NCBI GenBank assembly: GCA_914767885.1
Contig: CAJZBQ010000003.1
Span: forward strand, 496,001-560,000
Reading direction: 5' to 3'
DNA length: 64,000 nucleotides
DNA from: Blepharisma stoltei
Lineage: Eukaryota > Ciliophora > Heterotrichea > Heterotrichida > Blepharismidae
Position numbers and translations under genes: made by a program. The notes under the pieces were generated by a model, which was given only the letters and a program-made list of their open reading frames with translations, was not told where the DNA came from and made no database searches. Positions 32,079 through 42,743 of the stretch are shown here, piece by piece. Numbering within the stretch: position 1 is the first letter of the stretch; every line of letters begins with the position of its first letter.

Positions 32079-34962
32079 CTATGGCAAAATTAAAATACGG
32101 CCTTCCCACTTTTTCTCAAACTCAGCTCCTTTTATGACTACAGATGGAAGCTGTAATGTTCCTGCTTCAATACCAAAAATGTTTATATTAAACGTTTCTT
32201 CTGCCTGTGCTGCTAAAACGAACTTTAAGCTTTCAATCCCTCCAATCATAAAAGCTGACACTTGCTCTAATGAAAGCTTTATTTCCATGTCGTCATTTGT
32301 CTTATTTTTTATAATTATTTTCATTTCGAATAGCTGCTGGACTGAAAATATAGAAGGGACTATAACTTTCAAATCCACAGGGGATTCTTTAACTTCTTTA
32401 TTAGGTAGAGGAATGCGACAATAGCTTTTTGGACCTCCAGGTCTAATAGAAAACTGATAAGGGGTAAAAACTGGGACATCTAGATCATAAACTTCTTCTG
32501 ACTTATACTGCAAATCGTCTTCTGCTTTTACAGAGTACCTAAGTTTCACCTTCAAATCATAGGTTTTTTCTTCACTAAATAAAAATTTCAACGGCAGAAC
32601 ATATTTTTCAGTCAAATTCGGCAGAATAATCCCGCCTGGAGTGTAGTCTTCAGGCTCATCTTTTGCTACGACAACTGAGAAGCTGTTTTCAGTTTCTCTA
32701 TCAATGCTAGGCCTACGGATGGATTTTTCTTGTTCATCGTCAATAGTTTCTTCTACAATTATAAGTTTGCCATTAGTAATTTCGGCTTCTCTATTTAGAA
32801 TTTACGGGTTAAGGGTAATTGTAAGAGGGTAGTATTCAGAAATTAAAGCTGGAGGTGAGTGCTGAAAGGTAGGGAGTAGCTTGGCTGGAGGAGGATTTAC
32901 ATAGAGTTTTGCTAAAGTGTCAACTTCTAATGCAATCATGCTCATTGCTACAGGCTCATATGTGAGGACGACTTTTATTAGCTCAATCACAGACACCAAT
33001 CCGCTTTTTACAAGGATTCTATGTGATACTAGTCTAGGCTGGCCTGGAATAAGTGATATTGTCTCTTCAATATCTCTATTAAAAGAGCTATCAGAAAAAA
33101 TCAAACTGATTTTTACAGGCTCTAAAATTTCAGGAAAGCTGCTTACCAGTTTTATTTCAAGAAATGTAGGATGGTAAGTCGATATTTTTTTTGGTTTAAA
33201 GCAGGCTTCTAAACTTATTAAATTTTCTGGGCATTTCATTCTGACTTGAAGCATCTGTGCTGATAATATTTTTTTAATTTCTTGAAATGATTCGGCTGAT
33301 TTTGAGCTGTCTACGCTTGCACAATGCAAAAGCCATTGTAGGTTTTCTTCAGTGTTTTCAGTAGAAGAGCTTAATAGACCTTTAATTAATGAAGCCAAAA
33401 GGGTTGTCCACCCATCAAGCTTTTTCCATAACTCTACTTTGACTTTATAGCTAATATCACCTTGTCCAGTTCTCATATAAAGTTCGGAAAGCCAATATGA
33501 AATATGTGCAGCCATCCTAGGCATCATAATAATTATTTTATAAAATTTCAGCGCCCTTGTGAAATAATCAGTGGCTATTGAAATATGGTCGACTTCAGCT
33601 TCTTCAAGGGTTTTAATGATATTCATTTGGTCAGTTAAGCTGATTCCTTCAATCATTTCATTTTGGTTTGGGTGGGAAATTAAAGTTTTGGCTTGGCCTA
33701 CATATTCAGGGTCTTTTACTCTGAGCCCAGTATTTTCTATAAATCCTTTCCAGTTTATTACTGACTGCATAAATTCAGGGTCTTCAACAGTGATATGGGA
33801 GCGGTTTAAGAAATAAATGGCTGAGGTCTGGAAATAAAAGGCTGGATGTGTCCAGAAATTGTCCTTTTCTAATATTTCTTGAGGAATATTGTCAATAAGA
33901 GTGCCAAAGCGGCCATATTGTTCACTCAGCCATTTTCATTGCTCAAAAGACATGATGTCTTTATGCTTGTTAATTTTGTATTGAACTAAATGGTTTTTAA
34001 AGACAGTTATCGCTTCTTTGAGTCTTGATATCAATTGAGGCGGGCTTAAGAGGATTGATAAAATCCTATGAGCAGTCCAATCTGCTACAGTTCTTATTTC
34101 CTCAGCATGCGAGATGTCATTTGTTCCCATTTCCTGCAGCTCAAAATAAGCTTTTTTATAGTGGTTTAAAGCGGCTTCTTTATCCTGCTTAAGCTCACAT
34201 AAATATCCAAGCTTAAAATTGTACCTTATTTGCAGTTCTATGAAATTTCCACTGATTTCTTTCTGTGCTCGGCTTTTTAATTTTTTTAGTCTTTCGATTT
34301 CGTCCTTATAATGGGCACTTGAGCTCTCCCAAAGGTATTTTTTGAATTTTATCATCCTAGAATCATTTTCGTCTAAGCTGATTCTAGCGAGAAATATTCC
34401 TTTACTGTCGATTTCGCAGGCTTTTTTAATGAGAGATCCTTTGTCTTCTAATGGGTTATCATCATTAGGACTCAAAATAGCTAAAACAGCAATTTTCACT
34501 AGTCTTCCTCTAAGCTGGTCTTTAAATCTGCGCACATATCTAGCAATGGTAGCTTCTTTAGATTTCCAATCTTGAGAATCTAATTGTGGAGAGTCAGGTG
34601 ATAGCCCTCCCCAATCAAAAACAATAAGAAGGACTGAAGGAATGACTTTCTTGCATTTGGTAGTCCAGTTAAGCTTAAGTATTCCTTTATTGGTATATAT
34701 TTAATTGCAATAAATATTGTCTTATTTTCTTATAGGAATTGTCATAACAGAATTCCTATTATTTTTAATATCTTTCAAATGATTTATTTTCACTTCTTAT
34801 CTTGAATTCATGGTTGAAGTCAACAAATTCTGATTCCAGTCGCTGCTCGATAGTGCTGCTTATTAGTAATTTCGAAAGAAGTTCTTGGATCCTTGACCCA
34901 CCTACAATCGTTACAACTGGGCGAATATTTGGCACTCGTACTGATTGAGGAAGATCACCCAT
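32079..34962 (-). CDS. TRAPPC11: TRAPPC11 (foie gras) subunit of the TRAPPIII tether
   Basis: From ATG 34962 to TAG 32079. Removing a 73-bp IES (34698-34770) and a 15-nt intron (32791-32805) leaves 931 residues. The N-terminus has the GILKLNWTTK...PSVLLIVFDW segment. The foie-gras domain (about residues 170-420) shows YKDEIERLKKLKSRAQKE, IRYNFKLGYLCELKQD, ALNHYKKAYFELQE and MSFEQWKWLSEQYGRF (TGA Trp). The gryzun-type C-terminal beta region ends in IFGIEAGTLQLPSVVI. TRAPPC11 acts in ER-to-Golgi transport and autophagy. It is shorter than the human protein (1133 residues) but has the same order of segments. A family-1 MITE lies in the upstream gap. Confidence 0.93.
32791..32805 (-). other. 15-nt intron in TRAPPC11
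   Basis: Minus-strand GTAAATTCTAAATAG, with an in-frame TAA if kept. Removal joins Leu-Asn-Pro to Glu-Ala-Glu-Ile. Confidence 0.9.
34698..34770. other. Short IES, 73 bp, in TRAPPC11
   Basis: On the minus strand the frame meets TAA after Phe-Glu-Arg-Tyr. TA-to-TA removal of 73 nt joins it to Thr-Asn-Lys-Gly-Ile-Leu-Lys, the conserved 'PKGILK' region of TRAPPC11. Confidence 0.75.
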
Positions 34963-34976
34963 TTATAAATTACTTA

Positions 34977-35241
34977 CTCATCACCCTCTGTGAGCGAGCA
35001 AAAAATTTTGTGTGTTTACAGGCTAATTTATTTTTCTCAAAATTTAAAAAATCAATATTTGAAATAATTTTAAAGCAAATATTAATTTAATTTGTAAAAC
35101 TTATTTTTAAAATGCAAAATCTTCAAAATTAAGTAGAGATTTCATTATAATAATTATCATTTATATCTTTCCATAAAACATTATACTAAAAATTGAATAG
35201 TTTTTTTCCGATGGTTTTGCTCACCCACAAAAGGGGAGTTA
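34977..35241. mobile_element. Family-1 MITE, 265 bp, intergenic
   Basis: TTA flanks (34974-34976; 35239-35241). Ends CTCATCACCCTCTGTGAGCG and CACAAAAGGGGAG are degenerate. It lies between the TRAPPC11 start and the PI4-kinase stop, 12 bp upstream of the TRAPPC11 ATG, so its removal would shorten the promoter region. Confidence 0.8.
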
Positions 35242-35270
35242 GAAAGTAAAGATTTACATTGATAATGTGT

Positions 35271-37163
35271 CTATAAGATTCCGTTGCTGTATCGTTGAAA
35301 TGCGTCGTACCTTCTTGTTCTCCAGTTATTGGCTGCGCTTGCTACCAAGTTGTCAATTAAAGTCATACATTTTTCATCAGTTTTGCTTAAGTGAAACCTT
35401 TCTCGGAATTCATTGACCGCTTTATCGAAGTCTCTAAAGCACGGGAATTTTCTGCCAGCCATCATAATAATCAAGATCTCAAGCTTATCAACATGCTTTC
35501 TTAATTCTAAAAATCCTTGCAAAAGTAAAATTTTATAGTATCTGAACATTTCACTATCCATTCCTCCCATTAGTTCAATCATTTCTTTAGTCAGCTTAAA
35601 TGGTGCAGTCTCAAAATTAATGTTTCCTCCAGGACTGTTTGTGAAAAAGAACCCAAAATCTATATGAATGATATGTCCATACCCATCAATAAGGATATTT
35701 CCGTTATGACGATCTTTGATATTTAATATATAACAAAGAAGTGAGTAGCCAGCTAAGCTGTCAATAAAGTTTTTCTGGGCTTCTTCAAAGTTGTTAGGCC
35801 ATGTTGATAAATAAAAATTCAAAAGCGACGTGTAGTTTTTTGAATTTTTTTTAATAGCATGAATTGAAAGCGTATCAGGGACATATTCAATCATTCCTGT
35901 ATTGTGAGATATAACCAAAATATCATATGGTCTTAAATATATTGATAAGAAGGCTTCATCAAAAATAGTTTTAAACTTTTTGATAAACTGCATTGCAAGA
36001 TACTCCTGCCGAAGATCGTCAAGTCCTTTCACAATAATGGCTCTTAGTTTCCAGGACTCATAATTCGAAAACTGAGAAGTATTTTTGATTCTTTGAGTAA
36101 TACCTGATCAAGGTTCTCCTCAAGGGTTATCAGGGGCACTTGAATTGCTTAAGTTATTTTCAGTGTCGTCAATAGCATTATTTCCTTCTCTTTCTGTCTT
36201 CTGTACTTCTTCAACATAGTCTTCGAAGCCTTGAAATCTTTCTTCATCTTTATTGACCATTTTGTCGACTTGACTTACATCAATGTCTTCTACTTCATGC
36301 TCCATTGCATTATTAATGTCATTGGTCCCTTCATGGCTATTTTCTGTTACTATTGGCTCGATTTCACTCATATCAACTGTCTCTATTAAAAGTTTATAAG
36401 GAACTCTTGCCTTCGTACTGAAGCAGCTAGACTCATCACTTATTATCCTTACTATCTGATACACTCCTGAATCTGTATTTTCCACAAACTTAAAAGGTAT
36501 AATAATCCCTCTAAACATCCTTCTCGTATACTCCGAATAAATCCCCTCATGGTATTTTTGCTTTGTTTCTTTTATTCAGCTATCCATCCCAGACAGCCAA
36601 TTTTTCAACTTTTCATCTCTTTGCTCCAGCGGGATCATCAAAAGCGCAACAGAGATTTTGCACAGCAAGCCAATAGCTTTTTGCTGATAATTAAAATAGT
36701 CATTCCTAATGCTTTTTCTTGAAAATTTTTCCATCTCTGTCTCTTCTATATCAAGATGAAATAAGTGTGGAGTTTCTACATTGTGATTTTGCTTTGGCAG
36801 GGTCGCATTGACAATGACCATTTCTAGATCATGTCCTATCCGTTCCAGCTTCTCCTGTTTATTCGCAATCCTATCATTTAAAGCTCCATTCAAGAATCAG
36901 TAAAATTTAATTGCAAAATCATGCGACTTTATGCTGGTTTCCAAAAAAAATCTTTCTAAATCCTCAGAATCCTGCCGATTTATCATAAGATTCATAAGCT
37001 GAGGGATATAAAAAGAAATATCATCGATAGGAAACGTATATAATTTATTGACCAAAAAACTGTGGATCCCTGACTCTTCACGTCTCTGCAAATAATATAG
37101 AAGATGCTCTAGCTGAAAATACTCTGAATTAAACAGCCGTAATAGAGAGCCATCATTTGACAT
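35271..37163 (-). CDS. PI4KB: Phosphatidylinositol 4-kinase beta (type III, Pik1-like)
   Basis: 630 residues from ATG 37163 to TAG 35271, uninterrupted except for TGA Trp codons (for example Tyr-Trp-Phe-Leu near 36897). The N-terminal third has a lipid-kinase-unique helical region (SFYIPQLMNLM; FFLETSIKSHDFAIKFYWFL). An acidic linker is followed by the catalytic domain: VKGLDDLRQEYLAMQFI, the catalytic loop KDRHNGN near residue 484, and the metal-binding HIDFGFFF near 503, with the type-III ending FREIF-like 'AVNEFRERFHL'. It makes PI4P at the Golgi, which fits its place next to TRAPPC11 only loosely. It is shorter than the human protein (about 800 residues), and the active-site residues are intact. 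Confidence 0.93.
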
Positions 37164-37205
37164 GCTAGAGATTAATTAGGAAATATTATTTTCATGATAA
37201 TTAAA

Positions 37206-38072
37206 ATGGAATTAAATTCTTATTTGATTGAAATAAAGACAGCAGCAATTACGTCATATGATATTTTATTTAATACAAAGAAAACGGCTTCGCCGTTTAG
37301 GATTATTGCAGGGGTTATTTTAGAATGTGGAAGATGTACGTCAGCTTATACTAGAGGGATGTCAGTGGTCGCATATTTGCCGAGTTCATTGAATTTAGAA
37401 ATGGTAAGGGGTGGGGAGTTTGTGTCGGCTTATATACCTGAGCTTTATTTAATAAAGAAACCGGTTGAGCTGTCTTATGAAACAGCTGCTATTGGAATTG
37501 CTAGTGGGATTAGAGCACTTACGGCTTTGCATTACTGTTTAGGAGTTTTAGAAGGAGAAAACATTTTAATTATAGGAAGCCCAGACCTTGTCCCAATTCA
37601 TATAGCAAACTCATTAGGCTTGGTCACTTATTTTACAGGAAAAGATGACATAAAAGCTAGATCACATTATATACAAGATTTCCCATTTTCTTTAATACAA
37701 GAAACAGGCGGGCTAGGGGTTAATCATATTTTAGATTTTTCTCTATCACATTCTGCTGAACATAAAATAAATATCATAAGCTGTTTAGGACTCAGAGGAA
37801 AATGATGCATATGTGACCCAAATTTGCAGCTTGACCCTCCAGAAAGCTACCAACTTTATATGAGAAATTCAAGCTTGTGCTATTTCAATGAAGATATTTG
37901 GACACATAATGGAGTTGAGCATGGGAAATTTGTACATCTAATGAATTTAACTTTAAATAGACTAAAATCAGGCATTTTTGAAGCAAAACCACAAAGAACT
38001 TATTTAGTAAATCAAATCCATGAGGCGCTTACAGATTTCACGAGCGATCTTATTTTAATTAAATCTTCATAA
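37206..38072 (+). CDS. CRYZL1: Quinone oxidoreductase-like protein (CRYZL1 family)
   Basis: 288 residues from ATG 37206 to TAA 38070-38072; another in-frame ATG at 37194 is possible. It is a medium-chain dehydrogenase/reductase fold lacking the zinc ligands, with the CRYZL1-specific segments IRALTALHYCLG, ETGGLGVNHILD, GKWCICDPNLQLDPPESY (TGA Trp) and a YFNEDIWTHNGVEHGKF stretch. It has a nucleotide-binding turn region but no classic GxGxxG, and its enzymatic activity is not established for the family. It is divergent from PI4KB, with only ~42 bp between start codons, so the two promoters must overlap. Confidence 0.85.
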
Positions 38073-38080
38073 TCATAATA

Positions 38081-38557
38081 ATGGAACTTGAAGGACTTGT
38101 ACCAAAATCTTTCCTTATCATTGCAGGAATAGCAATTCTCTGCTGCTTGGCGAGGCCTGATTTTAACTTGCCGTTATTTGTATTTGCCTGGCTTATATGG
38201 TCTGAGCCTGACAAAGTAATTTTTACTTATCCCATTTTAGAAATATTATTGATTGATTGTTTTTATCAATATAATTATAAATTTATATATAAGGAGGGTT
38301 AGACCCAAAGAATCAAGGTATTTTATTTAATGATAATCACCTTCATCGTCGATTTTATTTGGCTTTGCTACTGGGGATCAGTTTGGAATAATGAAGTTGA
38401 CTCAGGAAATTGGGAATCTGGAGTCCATCACTTTGTATTTGCCTTGTGCGTAATCAACTTTATTATTAAACTGGCTTCTATTGTTTTGGCTGGACTCACT
38501 GAAAAAGAAAATTTCAAGGAAAACCTCCCAAGCGTGCTAGGCCGCGTTTTAGGTTAA
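38081..38557 (+). CDS. Small four-helix membrane protein, AGTRAP-like
   Basis: 126 residues after removal of a 96-bp IES (38230-38325), from ATG 38081 to TAA 38557. Four hydrophobic helices: SFLIIAGIAILCCLA, LPLFVFAWLIW, a third around FIVDFIWLCYW, and a fourth at FALCVINFIIKLASIVLAG. Layout and length resemble angiotensin-receptor-associated protein (AGTRAP), which also has a 'D.(I/V)H' loop between helices 3 and 4, but the similarity is topological and I would not assign a function. It begins 8 bp after the CRYZL1 stop. Confidence 0.6.
38230..38325. other. Short IES, 96 bp, in AGTRAP-like gene
   Basis: TA-to-TA removal (38228-38229 with 38324-38325) deletes an in-frame TAG and joins Ile-Phe-Thr-Tyr to Leu-Met-Ile-Ile. 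Other TA pairs in this AT-rich stretch are possible. Confidence 0.6.
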
Positions 38558-39912
38558 GAGTTCTTTTAAATAATCTTAAGCGTTAATAATAATTCAAAAT
38601 TGGGTTAAGTTAGTTTATAACAAAAAAGTTTGATCAATAAAGCTCCAATAGGGAAATCTAAATCCGTAGGCGAGAAGTATCAAGTTAGAAACAGATAAAA
38701 GATAAAAAAATTTTAAAATAAAAATGAGAATAAAGATAATTGCATGTCTAGCTCTCAAATAAAAGCAATTCAGAGGATATTTAATGATAAATAATAAATA
38801 TCATTTATGCAAACTATATTTTCATCTCAGATCTGAATTATTAAAAAATAAGGCTCGAATTGGCGTTCTATAAATCATAATGTATTTTAATAAATATACA
38901 CATATCAGACTAAATGTTTACAGATTTGGTTTAATAGAATTTAACTCATAACACTTTTAACAAAATCCGGAATTTTTATACCGACTTAAATTTTTTAAAC
39001 AGAAAATCTTTATTTCTTCTTCAATTGTTCACAATATAAATACCTTCACTCCCCCCCCCTTTAAATTGGAACAAAATATCGGTAAAATTTCCACTTTTTT
39101 TGTAAATTAACCCCCCTTTAAATTGGAACAAAATTTAATTTTATAATAAAAAATTATATATAATTTTTATCTAAAAAGTTTTGATATAAGTTTAAATGTT
39201 TTTTCTTAACTAAAATTAAAAATTTAGTTATATCTTGCTCTTTTTTAAAGAAAAAAGTATAAAGAGCATCTTATTTAAATAAATTTATTATCCTTAATTG
39301 GTAAATTTTAAAAAAAATTAATTTTTGTTTTTTAAAAATTTTCAAAAAAAATTTTTTTTTTTTTGATAAAAATGATATTTTTTATTTGGATAGTTTTAAT
39401 ATAAATTCAAAAGGAATTCTTTATAAAATTTCAAAATTTAGTTATTTCTTGCTTTTATTTTAAAGAATAGAGTATAAGTAATATCTTATTTAAACAAAAT
39501 TAGCACTTTGATCGATAAATTTTCTAAAAAATTGTTTTTTTTTTTAATTTTTTTATCAATAAAAATAATAATTTTTTGTGTAAATAATTTTGATACCAAT
39601 TAATAGTGGCATATTAACTAATAATGAAAATTTAGTTATATCTTGCTTTGTTTTAAAGGATAAAGAGTAAATAGCATTTTATTAAACAAATTTATAGATC
39701 TAATTCGATAAGTTTTTGAAATTTTTTTTTGTTGAAATTTTTTATATATTTTATAAAAAATTTTATATTGATATATTTTTTTTTAAAAAATAAAATTAAC
39801 CCCCCTTTAGATTGGAACAAAATTTTTAGTTCCAATTTAAAGGGGGGGGAGTCAGATATCATGAAAAATCAATGAGCACAAAAAATAAGCCATTGCCCAC
39901 GTGGAATAATAA
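38558..39912. other. Intergenic region holding a family-2 MITE
   Basis: About 1.35 kb between same-strand genes. Apart from the MITE at 39049-39851, it is AT-rich DNA without a gene that I can support. Confidence 0.6.
39049..39851. mobile_element. Family-2 MITE, 803 bp, with TCA flanks and triple core
   Basis: Ends CTCCCCCCCC / GGGGGGGGAG, with the motif TTTAAATTGGAACAAAA twice in direct order at the left (39058, 39114) and as an inverted pair at the right (39799-39850). The flanks are TCA (39046-39048; 39852-39854), not TTA. The core contains about three ~205-bp units, each with an AAATTTAGTTATATCTTGCT-like start (near 39220, 39430, 39625). Confidence 0.8.
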
Positions 39913-42537
39913 ATGGCAGCTAACGAGGATATTGATATTGATGTCATCAGAGATAACGCTAGGAAAGGAGCTCTCAAACGAAACAAAAAGACCGCAAAAA
40001 GCAACTTTTATGCTTACTTACTCCCCCCCTCCATGAGCGAACAAAAAAATCTTGTTCGCCCACGGAGAGGGTTAATTTTTTTTGCGAAATTTTAAAAAAT
40101 CCTAATTCGCAAAAATGGGAAGTAAATATTAATTTAATTTATAAATTTTATGTTTTTAAAACGCAATTTGTTTTAAAATTGAACAGAATTAGCAATAGAT
40201 TTCGTAATACCAATTATCACTTATATATCAAAATTTTTTTTTCATAAAACATTTTTGTTCGCTCACAGAGGGTGGGTTTTTGGGCAAAAAATAGGGATTT
40301 TTCTAATGGTTTTGTTCTCTCACAGAGGGGAGTTAGTATTCGGTATTATTGGAGCAATTATGGGAATTGCAATCGGAATAATGGCCTTCAACCCTGAAAT
40401 CCCACTCCACGAAGCCCCTGTAAATGATAAAGTTCTAATTGATGCTCAAAATTCCTTAAAACTTAACTTTACTCTCAAAGAAAACTCATATTTCAAAGAT
40501 TGGAACCTTAGAGATGTAGCCCGAGCTTCACAAACTTATCATTCTCAGCAAGCAAAATTATTGGGTCCTTGTCAGACTTTCCTTGACAATACTGAACTTG
40601 TCCCTGACTATTATGACGTCAGAGAAGAATTCCCTCATTGTACAGCTGACATTTACATACAAGGGAATTGCTCGTCATCACATGCATTAGCAGCTGCTTC
40701 AAGTTTAAGCGAAAGATTCTGCATTCATAGCAAAGGGGCTGTTATTGTGAATCTAGGAGGACAGGATTTAGTTTCTTGTGACAAAAATAATGATAAATGC
40801 GGGCAAGGAAACATTGACAGTGTTTGGATCTATATCAAAGATGTTGGACTTGTTGAAAACAAGGTATTCCCTTACACCTCTAAAGATTTAACTGCTCCTA
40901 GTTGCCCTGAAAAACTTGAGGGAACTACTTATAAAGCTAGTGAATTCTGCGCGAGTGCTACGGAAGCTGCCATTATGAGAGAAATAAAGAAGAATGGACC
41001 TGTAGTTGGATATATGCATGTGCATACAAATTTCTTAGTCTATAGCAGTGGAGTTTATAAACCTCACATAGCTGCAGCTAAGATTAAAGGCGCCCATGCG
41101 GTAGAAATTTTAGGATGGGGAACTGACGATAACAAACAAGCATACTGGATTATTAAAAACAGTTGGGGAAGTGATTGGGGAGAAAAAGGCTATGCAAAGG
41201 TTGCGAGAAACTCTAAAGAACTTAGTCTTGAAGATTTCGTTGTTGCTGGAACTCCATTAATTAGTGAAGAGTTCAAGCCAAAAACTGCTAAAGTAGAAGA
41301 TACCAAGAAAAACGAGGATGTAGAAGATCTTAGTGCTCAAAGGAAAACTGAGCCTGAAGTTACTAAAATTGAAGAAAAACAAAAAGAGACAAAGTCAACG
41401 GAGCCAGTAAAGACTGGAAGCAAGCCACAAGAAACCAAAACTTCAGAGCCAACCAAGACATCAGAACCAACTCCTGAGCAAGTTAAAACTCCTCAGCCAA
41501 CTAAGACTCCAGATCAGACTAAGAATCCTGAGCCAACTAAGACTCCAGAACAGGTTAAAACTTCTGAGCCAACTAAAACTCCTCAGCCAACCAAAGCTCC
41601 AGAGCCATCTAAGACTCCTGAGCCAGCTAAAGCTCCAGAGCCATCCAAGAGTCCTGAACCAACTAAAACTTCAGAGCCAACTAAGGCTCCTGAACCAGTA
41701 AAGCCTCAAGAAAAGGCTAAATCTTTTGAGTTAAATAAGACTTTAGAGCGACATAAATCCACTCCTAAGTGCAATCAAATAGCTGGAAAATTAACCCCTC
41801 TTTAATAACTTTTATAGCGAGATCTATAACTAATTTAAGCTATATTAGATTTTTCTTTTAAGATATTTATTGTGTAAAAATAAAATAATTTTAATAAAAT
41901 CAAAACAAAGCCTTTAAAGAGAGAAAACAAATTACTTTCTCTTAAAGGAGGGAATAAGACCCCAGAGCCTGCTAAAACTCCTGAATCTACTAAAACTCCT
42001 GAATCTACTAAAACTCCTGATCCAACTAAAGCTCCTGAATCAGCTAAAACACCTGAGCCAGCTAAAGCTCCTGAATCAGCTAAAATCGTAGAGCCAACCA
42101 AAACTCAAGAGCCAGTTAAAGCCCCTGAGCCAACTAAAACTCCTGAACCAACTAAAACACCTGAATCAGCTAAAACACCTGAACCAACTAAAACCCCAGA
42201 GCCAACTAAAACACCTGAACCAACTAAAACCTCAGAGCCAACTAAGACTCCTGAATCAGCTAAAACTCCTGAGCCAGCAAAAGCTAAAACCCCAGAGCCT
42301 ACAAAGATCCCAGAGTCAGCTAAAGTTCAAGAAAATGCTAAAGCTCCAGAGCCAACTAAAACTCCTGAGCCAACTAAAGCTAAAACCCCAGAACCTCCAA
42401 AAGCTCCTGAAGCTCCTAACTCATCTAAGACTCCTGAACAAAAACAGCCTGAGCCACCTAAAGTTGAAAAACAAGAACAAAAAGCCCCTGAGCCAGCTAA
42501 AGAAAGCCAGCCAACTCCTCCACCACAGCAATCCTAA
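39913..42537 (+). CDS. Membrane-anchored papain-fold pseudoprotease with Pro-rich tail
   Basis: 706 residues after removal of the MIT element at 40021-40335 and an IES at 41768-41956. A single hydrophobic anchor (LVFGIIGAIMGIAIGIMAF, about residues 36-54) follows a short basic N-terminus. The papain-type (C1A) domain shows Q-G-N-C-S-S-S-H-A near residue 145, where the active-site Cys of the usual QGSCGSCWA is Ser. The His (GAHAVEILGWG, ~288) and Asn (IIKNSWGSDWG, ~308) are kept. The C-terminal ~300 residues are degenerate TPEPTK-type repeats (Thr/Lys/Pro). The fold is clear, but cysteine-protease activity is unlikely; a binding role or serine-type chemistry is possible. The exact second junction is uncertain because the repeats are open in more than one frame. 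Confidence 0.8.
40021..40335. mobile_element. Family-1 MITE/IES, 315 bp, in papain-like gene
   Basis: TTA flanks (40018-40020; 40333-40335), the end motif in four positions and the typical core. Removal (315 nt) joins Ala-Tyr-Leu to Val-Phe-Gly-Ile and builds the membrane anchor. The element itself is open in one frame here, so a naive translation would start inside it. Confidence 0.88.
41320..42530 (+). repeat. Degenerate (Thr-Pro-Glu-Pro-Thr-Lys) coding repeats
   Basis: About 50 copies of an 18-nt unit encoding T/A-P-E-P/S-T/A-K in the tail of the papain-like gene, interrupted by the IES at 41768-41956. The units differ mainly at silent positions and Pro/Ser or Thr/Ala choices. Confidence 0.85.
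41768..41956. other. IES, 189 bp, in the repeat tail
   Basis: TA with TAAG context at both ends (41766-41769; 41955-41958). Removal keeps the Thr-Pro-Glu-Pro frame. An inner inverted repeat, CCCCTCTTTAA...TTAAAGGAGGG, hints at a family-2-like origin; cutting at that repeat instead would break the frame. Confidence 0.6.
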
Positions 42538-42743
42538 TAAGATAAACAATAAAATAATTCTGAATTTCTTAACCTGGAAGCTATTTTTTACACAATAAAC
42601 CCTCTTTTCTTGTAAATTACTATAAAAAAACTAATCCCTAGCTCTTCTCTTACAAATTAAAAACCTGAAAATGGTAATTACTTCTCTTATTCTAATTCGA
42701 ATATAAACTATTAAAAATTGAGCAAGTGTTGAATCAAATAAAT

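Noticed and set aside
40255-40335. Start codon of the papain-like gene at 40255
   Set aside because: That ATG lies inside a family-1 MITE. The frame runs back to 39913 once the element is removed, giving a continuous N-terminus.
41835-42101. Minus-strand frame with Gly-Ser-Gly-Val-Leu repeats
   Set aside because: It is the reverse reading of the TPEPTK coding repeats on the plus strand.
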